DNA of 14,675 nt from Clostridiales bacterium (GCA_004556985.1 SFFC01000054.1:1-14675); one strand, 5' to 3'. Numbered from the stretch's first letter, positions 6,888 to 13,341 are shown. The notes: a model not told the origin generated them from the sequence alone. A program made the numbers and translations.

Positions 6888-7556
6888 ATGGTAGCGGCTG
6901 TCCTGCATCAGTCTCCGCTGTTTCGCGATCTGTCGGACAGCGAGATCCAGTCTCTGATCAAGGCGATGAACGGACGGGTGCTGGCTGTGAGCAAGCATCA
7001 GACGATCTATCGGCCCAGCGATCCTGCCAGAGGGATTTTCATCGTGCTCACCGGATCAATCCTCTCATTCCACGATGACCTGTGGGGAAATCGGCACACC
7101 GTCGCCCACTTCCCTCCCGGAGCGATCTTTGGTCTCCCCCATGCCATACTTCCCGGCGCAACGATGAGCCTGACGGCCACCGCCAGCGAGGAGAGCACGA
7201 TTTTGTCCCTGGATGTGCTGCGAATCCTGCGCAATCCCGGGCTGTCGCCTCTGAGCCCGGCGCTGTCGCGGAATCTGGCGCTCATCCTCGCCGAAAAGCT
7301 CGCTGACGGGGTCGAGCATCTGGCGCACATGAATCATCGCACCACGCGGGGCAAGCTGCTTTCCTACCTCTCCGCAGAGGCGCGCAGACAAAGGAGCTGC
7401 GCTTTCACCGTGCCGTTCAATCGTCAGCAGCTGGCCGATTATCTCGGCGTACAGCGCGCCGCCATGTGCGCCGAGCTTTCCAGAATGCAGAAGGATGGCC
7501 TGATCGAATACCATCGCAATCGCTTTACCCTGCTCACCGTCGACCAGCTCCTATGA
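6888..7556 (+). CDS. Crp/Fnr family transcriptional regulator
   Basis: The 222-residue protein has an N-terminal cyclic-nucleotide-binding-like beta-roll (about residues 8-115, with ARGIFIVLTGSI), a long dimerisation helix around 120-145 and a C-terminal winged helix (about 160-215) with the recognition segment RQQLADYLGVQRAAMCAELSRM. It lacks the N-terminal cysteine cluster of oxygen-sensing Fnr proteins, so it probably senses a small molecule, haem or another signal instead. It is divergent from reductase 1, with a perfect inverted repeat of Crp-like half-sites between them, so control of that reductase is the simplest reading. The sequence AGGAG is about 13 bases before ATG, a little far. 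There is no clear terminator in the 131 bases before the convergent LysR gene. Confidence 0.9.
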   Translation: MVAAVLHQSPLFRDLSDSEIQSLIKAMNGRVLAVSKHQTIYRPSDPARGIFIVLTGSILSFHDDLWGNRHTVAHFPPGAIFGLPHAILPGATMSLTATASEESTILSLDVLRILRNPGLSPLSPALSRNLALILAEKLADGVEHLAHMNHRTTRGKLLSYLSAEARRQRSCAFTVPFNRQQLADYLGVQRAAMCAELSRMQKDGLIEYHRNRFTLLTVDQLL

Positions 7557-7687
7557 TGGTTTGCCTGTCTGAACGTCCATGGCGGCCTTTTCCCCGAAAG
7601 GTCATGTTTGCTCAATCCCTCGTCGCCGCCCCCTATCCTTCGCACAGCCGCAAGCAGATGGACTGCGGGCCAGCCATGCTCCCGGAA

Positions 7688-8605
7688 TCAGGCGAAGCCT
7701 TCCGCCCTTTGCAGCCTGACGGCCTCAAATTCCTGCAGGGTTGCGTCGAGCACGGTCTGCATCTGCCTGCGCATGGTCTTGCGGCAAACCAGCCCCGCGC
7801 TCCAGGTGAGGGGCACGTCCAGCGGGACGGCGACCAACGGCGCGAAGTAGTGCGCGCAGTGGGGCGGAATCAGGCAGATGCCGCCCTCTCCGCACAGGCT
7901 CAGCGTGATGTAGTAACCGGAAACGTATTGTGGGGAGTGGGGCTTCTCACAACGAATCACAACCTGGGGACAATGCGTCTCAACATATTCCTTCAGGCCG
8001 GGGACGCGTTCAAATTCATAGATGTACAGCTTCTGCCCGATCAGGTCTTCCAGGGTAATCTGCTTTCTGGAAGCGAGCGGATGGTCGGGCATCATCAGGC
8101 AGGAGCGTCCCTCCGTGATCAGAGGGACGTAGTGCAGCAGCGGTGAGCGCGTCATCGGCGCGTCGTAGAGTTCCATCGCGTCAATCTGCCCGTCCAGCAA
8201 CGCCTTGCACAGCGCCTCGACGGTGTCCTCGATGTGCTCGAGCTGAATGCTGGGGCATCGGCTGCGCACCGCATACTGAATAACCGGGTAGAAGTCGGGT
8301 ACCAGCCCCTTGATGGAGCCGATGCACACGGTGCGCTCTGCCTGGATTTCCGTCTCCCTGCAGCGATAGAGCATGTGCTGGGTCATCTCCAGAATCCGCT
8401 GCGCGTCCTCAAGAAAGACCTCTCCCGCCGGCGTGAGCGTCATGCCGCGCGGGCTGCGGATGAACAGGGGCACGCGCACCTCACGCTCCAGCCGGGTGAT
8501 CTGCTGCGCCAGCGCAGGGGTGGACAGATACAGCACCTCCGAGGCGGAGGTCATGCTGCCCATCCTGGCGATGCAGACGAAGGATTCGAGCTGCTTGATA
8601 TCCAT
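7688..8605 (-). CDS. LysR family transcriptional regulator
   Basis: The 305-residue product has the standard LysR layout: an N-terminal winged helix-turn-helix (residues 1-60, MDIKQLESFVCIARMGSMTS at the start, then LSTPALAQQITRLE and TPAGEVFLEDA), a linker helix, and a C-terminal two-lobed effector domain from about residue 90. The start at 8605 is chosen because it is the usual N-terminus of the family and has AAGGAG 8 bases upstream; the open frame extends another 26 codons, across the promoter. It is divergent from reductase 2 with the -35 boxes touching, the classical arrangement in which a LysR protein activates the neighbouring gene and represses itself. The inducer is probably the reductase substrate or a relative of it, which is inference. 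Confidence 0.93.
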   Translation of the reverse strand: MDIKQLESFVCIARMGSMTSASEVLYLSTPALAQQITRLEREVRVPLFIRSPRGMTLTPAGEVFLEDAQRILEMTQHMLYRCRETEIQAERTVCIGSIKGLVPDFYPVIQYAVRSRCPSIQLEHIEDTVEALCKALLDGQIDAMELYDAPMTRSPLLHYVPLITEGRSCLMMPDHPLASRKQITLEDLIGQKLYIYEFERVPGLKEYVETHCPQVVIRCEKPHSPQYVSGYYITLSLCGEGGICLIPPHCAHYFAPLVAVPLDVPLTWSAGLVCRKTMRRQMQTVLDATLQEFEAVRLQRAEGFA

Positions 8606-8644
8606 ATGCGCATCTCCTTGGAGTATGAATATTTGCTTTACACT

Positions 8645-8673
8645 ATTATACAGCATTTCTAATGGACAAGCAA
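8645..8673 (-). promoter_or_regulatory. Promoter of the LysR gene
   Basis: On the minus strand TTGCTT (8673-8668) and TATAAT (8650-8645) are 17 bases apart. Its -35 box meets that of the opposite promoter at base 8668. Confidence 0.7.
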
Positions 8674-8691
8674 CCGCATTCACTGTATAAT
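8663..8691 (+). promoter_or_regulatory. Promoter of reductase 2
   Basis: TGGACA (8663-8668) and TATAAT (8686-8691) are 17 bases apart. CTGTATAAT at 8683-8691 is the exact mirror image of ATTATACAG at 8645-8653, so the two divergent -10 regions are identical on their own strands. Translation starts at 8745 after AAGGAGG. Confidence 0.78.
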
Positions 8692-8744
8692 TTCCACAAA
8701 AGAACTGCTCAGACAGTCAAACTGATCACAAGGAGGATACGGGT

Positions 8745-10778
8745 ATGGACAAGATTTCCCGCAGAGGGTTCCTCAAGGGCATGGCGGCTGGTGCGGCTGG
8801 CGCTATTGGCGCGGGCATGATCGGCACATCCGCTTTCGCCGAGGAGAAGAGCGGCATCCAGTGGGATGCGGAGTATGACGTTGTGGTTCTGGGCTACGGC
8901 GGTGCCGGTGCGAACGCGGCTGTGGCTGCCAGCGAGCAGGGTGTCAAGGTTCTGCTGGCTGAAAAGGCGCCCGAGGGCGCTGAGGGCGGCAACACCGCCG
9001 TCTCCGGTCAGTTCGTCATGGCGACTGACGATGCCGAGGGCTTGTACGAGTACCTGACCACGCTGATGGGCAAGTTCCAGAACTGGGACCCCGAGGCGGT
9101 CATGGCGTACTGCCAGGGCTGCGTGGAAAACTACGCCTGGATGGTCGGCCCGATGGGCGGCGATCCCGCGCTGGTCGCGCCGGTCGAGCATCCCTCTGCC
9201 GGCATGGAAGCCAACAACCCCGCCTGGAAGAAGGCGGACGGCACCGATGGCAATCTGCTTGACCCGTACAAGATCGGCCGTACCGATTACTGGTACTACA
9301 ACTGGGACGAGTTCCCGGAGATCCCCGCCAGCAAGCACTGCCTTTGCCTGACTGCCTCCGGCACGCGTTTTGACCGCAGCTACTACAACCTCTGCCAGAA
9401 CGCCGTCAAGGCGCACGACATTGACGTGTGGTTCTCCGCCCCTGGCAAGAAGCTGATCACTGATGCTGACGGCGTCGTGATCGGCGTGGTCATCAACAAG
9501 GACGGCGCCGATGTCAAAATCAAGGTCAACGGCGGCGTCGTGCTGGCCTGCGGCGGCTTCGAGCACAACCAGGAAATGATCTCCAGCTACCTGCAGATGC
9601 CCTATGTGCATCAGCAGGGCGGTCTGTACAACGACGGTGACGGCATCAAGATGGCGCTGAGCGCCGGCGCCGACCTGTGGCACATGTCCAACTCTGCCGG
9701 CTTCACCTGGACACACAAGCGCCCGCATCTGGACACCGTGTCCCTGTTCGGCGGCCCCAAGGCCACCTCGGGCATTTTCGTCGGCCTCGGCGGCGATCGC
9801 TTCATGAACGAGGCCGCTGCCGCCCGCCACGGCCGCATCTACATCGGCGGTCGTTGGATCTCCACGCCGATGCCGCTGCCGGCTTACCTCGTGCAGGATG
9901 CCGATCAGCTCGCTGCCGGCAACAAGCTGGTGGGCGCGTTCTCGGACGGCTATGTAGACGAGCTGGCGACCGGCGAGGTCCTCATGGGTGAGACGCTTGA
10001 AGCGCTGGCTGAGGCTATCCGCAACTCCGAGGGCGGTACCGATGCGCCCGACTTCAGCACCGAGCGCTTCGTGGCGACCGTCGCCGCCTACAACAAGCGC
10101 TATGACGCCGGTGAGGATGCCGACTATGGCCGTCCCTTCAGCACCATGGTGCCCGTCAAGACCGGCCCCTTCTATGCCACCAAGATCGGCCCGACCTACT
10201 TCAACACGCAGGGCGGCCCGCGCAAGAACAAGTTCGGCCAGGTGATCAACACCGAGGGCCTGCCCATCGAGGGCCTGTTCGAGGCCGGCGAGATGGGCTC
10301 CATCTTCTGCGACATGTACAACGGCGGCGGCAACCTGGGCGAGACGATGGCCTTTGGCCGCATTTCCGGTACCAACGCTGCCAAGCGCGCCAAGGGTGAG
10401 TTCAAGAGCGAGAGCACCCCTGTGACCACCTTCGTCGGCGAAATCTACGCCGCCGGTACGACCCGCCCCGCCAGCACGGGCACTGCGGCCGCAGAGGACA
10501 TCACCGGCACCTTTAAGGACGGCGTCTATGAAGGCACCGGCACCGGCATCGGCGGCAAGATCGTCGTCGCCGTGACCATCGAGGACGGCAAGATCACCAA
10601 CGTCGACATCGTCAGCCATAATGAGACGGAAGGCCTCGGCGGTGTGGCGCTGCCGGAGTACGCCCGTCAGACGGTCGAAAAGCAGAGCCTGGACATTGAT
10701 GCGATCTCCGGTGTTACCGTGACCCTTGATGCCTACAAGCAGGCTGTGAACGACGCGCTGGCCAAAGCCGTCATGTAA
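8745..10778 (+). CDS. Tat-exported FAD-dependent reductase with C-terminal FMN-binding domain
   Basis: The 677-residue protein starts with a twin-arginine signal (SRRGFLKG, residues 5-12, then a mild hydrophobic stretch and AFA near 30-32), so it is probably exported folded with its cofactor. The FAD domain opens with VVVLGYGGAGANAA (46-59), contains ACGGFEHN (268-275) and GGDRFMNE (349-356), whose Arg352 fits the active-site Arg of the fumarate-reductase superfamily, and closes with GGGNLGETMAFGRISG (527-542). The C-terminal FMN-binding domain (about 586-677) carries DAISGVT (652-658), a variant of the ApbE flavinylation site with Thr658 as expected acceptor. It belongs to the large family of extracytoplasmic reductases for fumarate, urocanate, methacrylate, cinnamates and similar acceptors; the actual acceptor is not determinable. 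It stands alone in its transcript between its own promoter and a strong terminator. No cytochrome or ApbE gene is adjacent. Confidence 0.92.
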   Translation: MDKISRRGFLKGMAAGAAGAIGAGMIGTSAFAEEKSGIQWDAEYDVVVLGYGGAGANAAVAASEQGVKVLLAEKAPEGAEGGNTAVSGQFVMATDDAEGLYEYLTTLMGKFQNWDPEAVMAYCQGCVENYAWMVGPMGGDPALVAPVEHPSAGMEANNPAWKKADGTDGNLLDPYKIGRTDYWYYNWDEFPEIPASKHCLCLTASGTRFDRSYYNLCQNAVKAHDIDVWFSAPGKKLITDADGVVIGVVINKDGADVKIKVNGGVVLACGGFEHNQEMISSYLQMPYVHQQGGLYNDGDGIKMALSAGADLWHMSNSAGFTWTHKRPHLDTVSLFGGPKATSGIFVGLGGDRFMNEAAAARHGRIYIGGRWISTPMPLPAYLVQDADQLAAGNKLVGAFSDGYVDELATGEVLMGETLEALAEAIRNSEGGTDAPDFSTERFVATVAAYNKRYDAGEDADYGRPFSTMVPVKTGPFYATKIGPTYFNTQGGPRKNKFGQVINTEGLPIEGLFEAGEMGSIFCDMYNGGGNLGETMAFGRISGTNAAKRAKGEFKSESTPVTTFVGEIYAAGTTRPASTGTAAAEDITGTFKDGVYEGTGTGIGGKIVVAVTIEDGKITNVDIVSHNETEGLGGVALPEYARQTVEKQSLDIDAISGVTVTLDAYKQAVNDALAKAVM

Positions 10779-10794
10779 TCCTTCATATTCTTCG

Positions 10795-10841
10795 GGGTTC
10801 GGCCTTTGCCGCGTCAGCGCGGAAAGGGCCGAACCCTTTTT
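10795..10841 (+). terminator. Strong intrinsic terminator after reductase 2
   Basis: A long stem runs from GGGTTCGGCC (10795-10804) through CCGCG (10809-10813) to CGCGG (10818-10822) and GGCCGAACCC (10827-10836), with one internal mismatch and a TCAG loop. Five T follow directly at 10837-10841. It lies 17 bases after the stop codon. Confidence 0.93.
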
Positions 10842-10844
10842 GCA

Positions 10845-11136
10845 AAAGAGAACCAGCAGCTATGCTGGTGGAAGTTAAAGCTTTAGCTAAACTCAATAAG
10901 GCTGAACATTTTACTCCCGGCTTTATCTGTGTTCTTCATACCTTTGGGCGCAGCCTTCAATGGAATCCTCATATTCACGTTCTTGTTTCCGAAGTCGCTG
11001 TCGGTCGCATCACGCCTTGGAAACGCATCAAACACTTCAACTATGCTCTCTTGCGCAAATCCTTCTGTACCGCTCTGCTGAATCGTCTCCATGATAAACT
11101 CGGCGATTCTTTCAAGAAAGTCAAATCTGACATGTG
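10845..11136 (+). pseudogene. Fragment of an IS91-like (Y2/HUH) transposase
   Basis: About 90 codons read as the middle of an IS91-type transposase: GFICVLHTFGRSLQWNPHIHVLVSE carries the HUH metal-binding motif (HIH), and HFNYALLRKSFCTALLNRL then SFKKVKS are the next conserved blocks of this group. The N-terminal zinc-binding domain and the C-terminal tyrosine part are missing, so it cannot be active. The ATG at 10862 lies inside a 6-bp hairpin (CCAGCA, 10853-10858, with TGCTGG, 10863-10868) and has no ribosome binding site. The stretch is visibly AT-richer than its surroundings, as expected for acquired DNA. Homology stops near 11136, where a different reading frame takes over. Confidence 0.82.
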
Positions 11137-11565
11137 GTGGACGCCGTCGCTGCGAATCTGCAGGAACATGTCAGCAGCATGCGCCGCCTGGCCATCCAGC
11201 AGAGAATGCTTGAGCGCGCAGAATACATCGTCTCGATGCTGCACCGCAGCGCGGACGGGCCCGTTTTCGAGATCGTGCAGAGCCCGGCTTTCTACCGGCT
11301 GTTTGTGCGAACCTATCAGGAGGAGCACATCTCCGCTTCGGAGGAAACCGCAGAGTTTGCCCGCTGGAATGCGTATATCCCCATCGACGTCGCCTCTCTG
11401 CGCTACGACATGGAACGGTTCCTGAACGGTGAAAAGCAACTCAACGTCAACATCGGCAACATCATGCGGGAAGAGGACTTCCTGGAATTGGGCTTTGAGC
11501 AAAGCGAAAGAGTCGAATACATCCCGTCCAGAAGATGCCTGCTCTCCTTTCGTCGTATGATTTGA
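11137..11565 (+). pseudogene. 3' end of a truncated gene, possibly a MerR-type regulator C-terminus
   Basis: Directly after the transposase fragment a different frame stays open for about 142 codons, ending at TGA 11563-11565. It begins with an amphipathic, Arg- and Gln-rich helix (NLQEHVSSMRRLAIQQRML) and continues as an alpha/beta domain ending VEYIPSRRCLLSFRR. A dimerisation helix followed by a small ligand-binding domain resembles the C-terminal half of MerR-family regulators with a GyrI-like effector domain, but I cannot confirm this. The N-terminal half is absent and there is no good start codon with a ribosome binding site, so it looks like a host gene cut by insertion of, or recombination with, the IS91-like element. 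Base composition is closer to the host genes than to the transposase fragment. Confidence 0.55.
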
Positions 11566-11586
11566 TTACACCACAATACTCGAGAG

Positions 11587-11637
11587 AAAAAGAAGAAATC
11601 CGAACCCATCCCCAATTGGGATTAAGTTCGGATTTCT
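11587..11637 (-). terminator. Terminator downstream of the duplicated tRNA 3' end
   Basis: AGAAATCCGAAC (11594-11605) pairs with GTTCGGATTTCT (11626-11637), a perfect 12-bp stem with a further small palindrome inside its loop (CCCAATTGGG, 11611-11620). On the minus strand it is followed by a pyrimidine tract with TTTTT, so it mainly serves minus-strand transcription, although it could also act after the truncated plus-strand gene. Confidence 0.75.
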
Positions 11638-11643
11638 CAAGTA

Positions 11644-11663
11644 TGGTGGAGCATAGGGGAGTC
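11644..11663 (-). repeat. 20-bp exact copy of the tRNA-Ala 3' end (attachment-site-like direct repeat)
   Basis: TGGTGGAGCATAGGGGAGTC here is identical to 11807-11826, which is the CCA end, acceptor 3' strand and half of the T arm of tRNA-Ala(GGC). The rest of a tRNA is not present upstream of it. Each copy is followed on the minus strand by its own terminator. This is the pattern left by site-specific integration into a tRNA 3' end, or by recombination between two tRNA genes. Confidence 0.85.
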
Positions 11664-11701
11664 TCCTCTCGCGCCTCGACGGCGCTCGGTCAGCCCGGCT
11701 C

Positions 11702-11757
11702 TGACAGCCCCACCGGGCTGTCATTCACTCCCGGGCCAGGTTCGACTCCCCCTGGCC
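11702..11757. repeat. Structured interval: two hairpins and a T-arm-like segment
   Basis: TGACAGCCC (11702-11710) pairs with GGGCTGTCA (11715-11723) over a 4-base loop. GGCCAGG (11734-11740) pairs with CCTGGCC (11751-11757) around TTCGACTCCC. GGTTCGACTCCCC (11739-11751) is a 13-base match to the T arm of the neighbouring tRNA but in the opposite orientation. No gene is visible in this interval. Confidence 0.6.
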
Positions 11758-11775
11758 AGCCGGCAATCATTGAGA

Positions 11776-11804
11776 TAAGAAAAAACCTCAGCGATTGCTG
11801 AGGT
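11776..11804 (-). terminator. Terminator of the tRNA-Ala gene
   Basis: ACCTCAGC (11785-11792) pairs with GCTGAGGT (11797-11804) over a GATT loop. On the minus strand six T follow. It lies immediately after the encoded CCA end. Confidence 0.9.
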
Positions 11805-11806
11805 CT

Positions 11807-11882
11807 TGGTGGAGCATAGGGGAGTCGAACCCCTGACCTTTTGAATGCCATTCAAACGCGCTACCAACTGCGCTAATGCCCC
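11807..11882 (-). tRNA. tRNA-Ala (anticodon GGC), CCA encoded
   Basis: The minus strand folds as a 76-base cloverleaf. The acceptor GGGGCAT pairs with ATGCTCC and includes the G3-U70 wobble that identifies alanine tRNAs. The D arm is GCGC-AGTTGGTA-GCGC. The anticodon stem TTTGA/TCAAA carries the loop ATGGCAT, giving anticodon GGC for GCC and GCU codons. The T arm AGGGG-TTCGACT-CCCCT is followed by ACCA, so CCA is genomically encoded. It has a consensus promoter and a terminator of its own and is a single-gene transcript. Confidence 0.97.
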
Positions 11883-11895
11883 GTCAACGTTATGT

Positions 11896-11924
11896 ATTAT
11901 ACTCCCGACGGTCGATTTTGTCAA
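11896..11924 (-). promoter_or_regulatory. Promoter of the tRNA-Ala gene
   Basis: On the minus strand TTGACA (11924-11919) and TATAAT (11901-11896) are both perfect consensus boxes with a 17-base spacer, 13 bases before the mature tRNA 5' end. This is as expected for a highly expressed stable RNA. Confidence 0.92.
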
Positions 11925-12060
11925 CCTCTTTTTCCAACTTTTTTGCCGCGTCCGCGCGGTTTCAGCAAAAAGCGGGACAGAATCGGCCCGTTCGCCCCGC
12001 TCATCCCTTCTTCATAGGCGCAAATTGCTTGTTAAATTCTCTTCAAAGCCGTCGCTTCTC

Positions 12061-12090
12061 TTGACTTGAATCCCATAAACAGAGTATAAT
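12061..12090 (+). promoter_or_regulatory. Promoter of the phosphofructokinase gene
   Basis: TTGACT (12061-12066) and TATAAT (12085-12090) are 18 bases apart. Transcription should start near 12097, giving a leader of roughly 110 bases. The 11925-12060 stretch upstream shows no gene. Confidence 0.82.
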
Positions 12091-12144
12091 AAAGCCAAAT
12101 AGGCTTAGAGCACATGCGTCTGGCCTGTTTGAAACCATCATCCC

Positions 12145-12185
12145 GAGGGCCTTTGCCCTTTTCATCATTCATGGGAGCTTCCCAT
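12145..12185 (+). promoter_or_regulatory. Two small hairpins in the phosphofructokinase mRNA leader
   Basis: GAGGGC (12145-12150) can pair with GCCCTT (12155-12160), followed by a short TTTC, and ATGGGA (12171-12176) pairs with TCCCAT (12180-12185) over a 3-base loop, 6 bases before AGGAGGAG. They could attenuate or modulate translation. They are short, so the functional claim is weak, and no known riboswitch class is recognised. Confidence 0.35.
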
Positions 12186-12207
12186 CAGTTCAGGAGGAGA
12201 TTTTCTT

Positions 12208-13254
12208 ATGCGTCGAATTGGCGTCCTGACCTCCGGCGGCGACTCGCCGGGCATGAACTATGCGGTCATGTCTGTGGCCAAAGCCGCCCGGTATTACGGC
12301 ATGTCCCTGATCGGCATCAAGCGCGGCTACAACGGCACGCTCTGCCGCAGCCACAATATCGCCGACGACATGGTCGAGCTCGACCTGGATACCATTCTGG
12401 ATATCGCCGACCAGCCCGGCACCTACCTGCGCACAGCGCGCTGCCTCGATTTCCTCAAGCCGGAGATGCGCGCCCATGCCGTCAACAACATCCATGAGAT
12501 GGGCATCGAGGGCATCGTCGTCATCGGCGGAGACGGCTCCTATCATGGCGCGATGGAGCTCTGCGCGCTGGGCGTGCCCTGCGTCGGCATCCCGGGCACC
12601 ATCGACAACGACCTGGCCTATACCGAGAATACCCTCGGCTTTGATACCGCCGTCAACTCCTGCATGGCCGACATCCGCGCCATCCGCGCGACCAGCCGTT
12701 CGCACGACCGCCCCGGCGTCGTCGAGGTCATGGGCCGCCACTGCGGCGACATCGCGCTGCGCGCCGCGGCCAGCACCGGCGCGGAGATCGTGCTCGTGCC
12801 GGAGGTCTCCTGGTCGATCCAGGAGGTCGCCGACCGCCTCTGCCGCCTGATCGACGCGGGCAACCTGCGCGCGACGGTCATCGTCGCCGAGGGCGCGTGG
12901 GATTCCATGCAGCCCACCGACTGGCAGCATTACCTGATCGCTCAGGGCGAGCGCGCGCACGACGACAGCACCATCTCCACCAACTATCTGGCGAAGATCC
13001 TGCGCTGCAAGTGCAAGGCGGAGGCCCGCCCGACGGTTCTGGGCTACACCCAGCGCGGCCAGTCCCCGTCCTCCTACGACAGCTGGTTTGCGTTTGAGGC
13101 AGGCAACCTCGCGGTCAACCTGCTGCGCAACGGCATCGGCAACCAGGTCATCGGCATCAAGGATGGCCGCGTCTACTACATGCCCATCGCGATGGCACTG
13201 CAGCAGAAGCGCGAGTTCAACCTCTCGCTCTACAACATGATCAACTCGCTGTAA
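12208..13254 (+). CDS. pfkA: 6-phosphofructokinase (PfkA family, ATP-type)
   Basis: This 348-residue enzyme phosphorylates fructose 6-phosphate to fructose 1,6-bisphosphate in glycolysis. Visible motifs are SGGDSPGMN (nucleotide loop, Ser where Ala is common), VIGGDGSYHGA, PGTIDND with the catalytic Asp, SHDR-VVEVMGRHCGD and LGYTQRGQSP. Gly in GGDGS and in PGTIDND indicates ATP rather than pyrophosphate use. It is about 28 residues longer than the Escherichia coli enzyme. Where that enzyme has YDR, this one has YDS, and Arg residues lining the allosteric site in the first helix (E. coli Arg21 and Arg25) are not kept, so regulation may differ. ATG 12208 lies 8 bases after AGGAGGAG. The gene has its own promoter and terminator; it is monocistronic. 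Confidence 0.95.
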   Translation: MRRIGVLTSGGDSPGMNYAVMSVAKAARYYGMSLIGIKRGYNGTLCRSHNIADDMVELDLDTILDIADQPGTYLRTARCLDFLKPEMRAHAVNNIHEMGIEGIVVIGGDGSYHGAMELCALGVPCVGIPGTIDNDLAYTENTLGFDTAVNSCMADIRAIRATSRSHDRPGVVEVMGRHCGDIALRAAASTGAEIVLVPEVSWSIQEVADRLCRLIDAGNLRATVIVAEGAWDSMQPTDWQHYLIAQGERAHDDSTISTNYLAKILRCKCKAEARPTVLGYTQRGQSPSSYDSWFAFEAGNLAVNLLRNGIGNQVIGIKDGRVYYMPIAMALQQKREFNLSLYNMINSL

Positions 13255-13275
13255 CCCTTTGCGCGAGACCATCCG

Positions 13276-13308
13276 GGGATATTCGCTTGACGAATATCCC
13301 TCTTTTTC
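13276..13308 (+). terminator. Intrinsic terminator of the phosphofructokinase gene
   Basis: GGGATATTCG (13276-13285) pairs perfectly with CGAATATCCC (13291-13300) around CTTGA, followed by TCTTTTTC. Confidence 0.93.
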
Positions 13309-13341
13309 TCTGATTCCACCCACGTCCCAAAAGGAGTGCCT

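Noticed and set aside
7557..7687. Terminator between the convergent Crp/Fnr-type and LysR genes
   Set aside because: Only a 5-bp stem (CCTTT/AAAGG) and a distant GGCGGC/GCCGCC pair are present, without a T tract, so no terminator can be supported.
8709..10619. Very long minus-strand open frame (636 codons) opposite reductase 2
   Set aside because: It is the antisense shadow of a gene with clear motifs; its translation is Asp/Val/His/Arg-rich low-complexity sequence without a known family, as expected in GC-rich DNA.
11683..11758. Second tRNA on the plus strand using the T-arm-like segment
   Set aside because: The stretch ends in CCA and has a T-loop-like sequence, but no acceptor, D or anticodon stem can be formed convincingly.
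11535..11801. 88-codon open frame over the tRNA 3' copy and interval
   Set aside because: It reads through a terminator stem, the tRNA-derived repeat and hairpins; such frames over tRNA ends are common false gene calls.
11940..11971. Terminator from TTTTTGC/GCAAAAA with inner CCGCG/CGCGG
   Set aside because: The arms do not stack into one continuous stem and no gene on either strand ends here; it lies upstream of the tRNA and pfk promoters.
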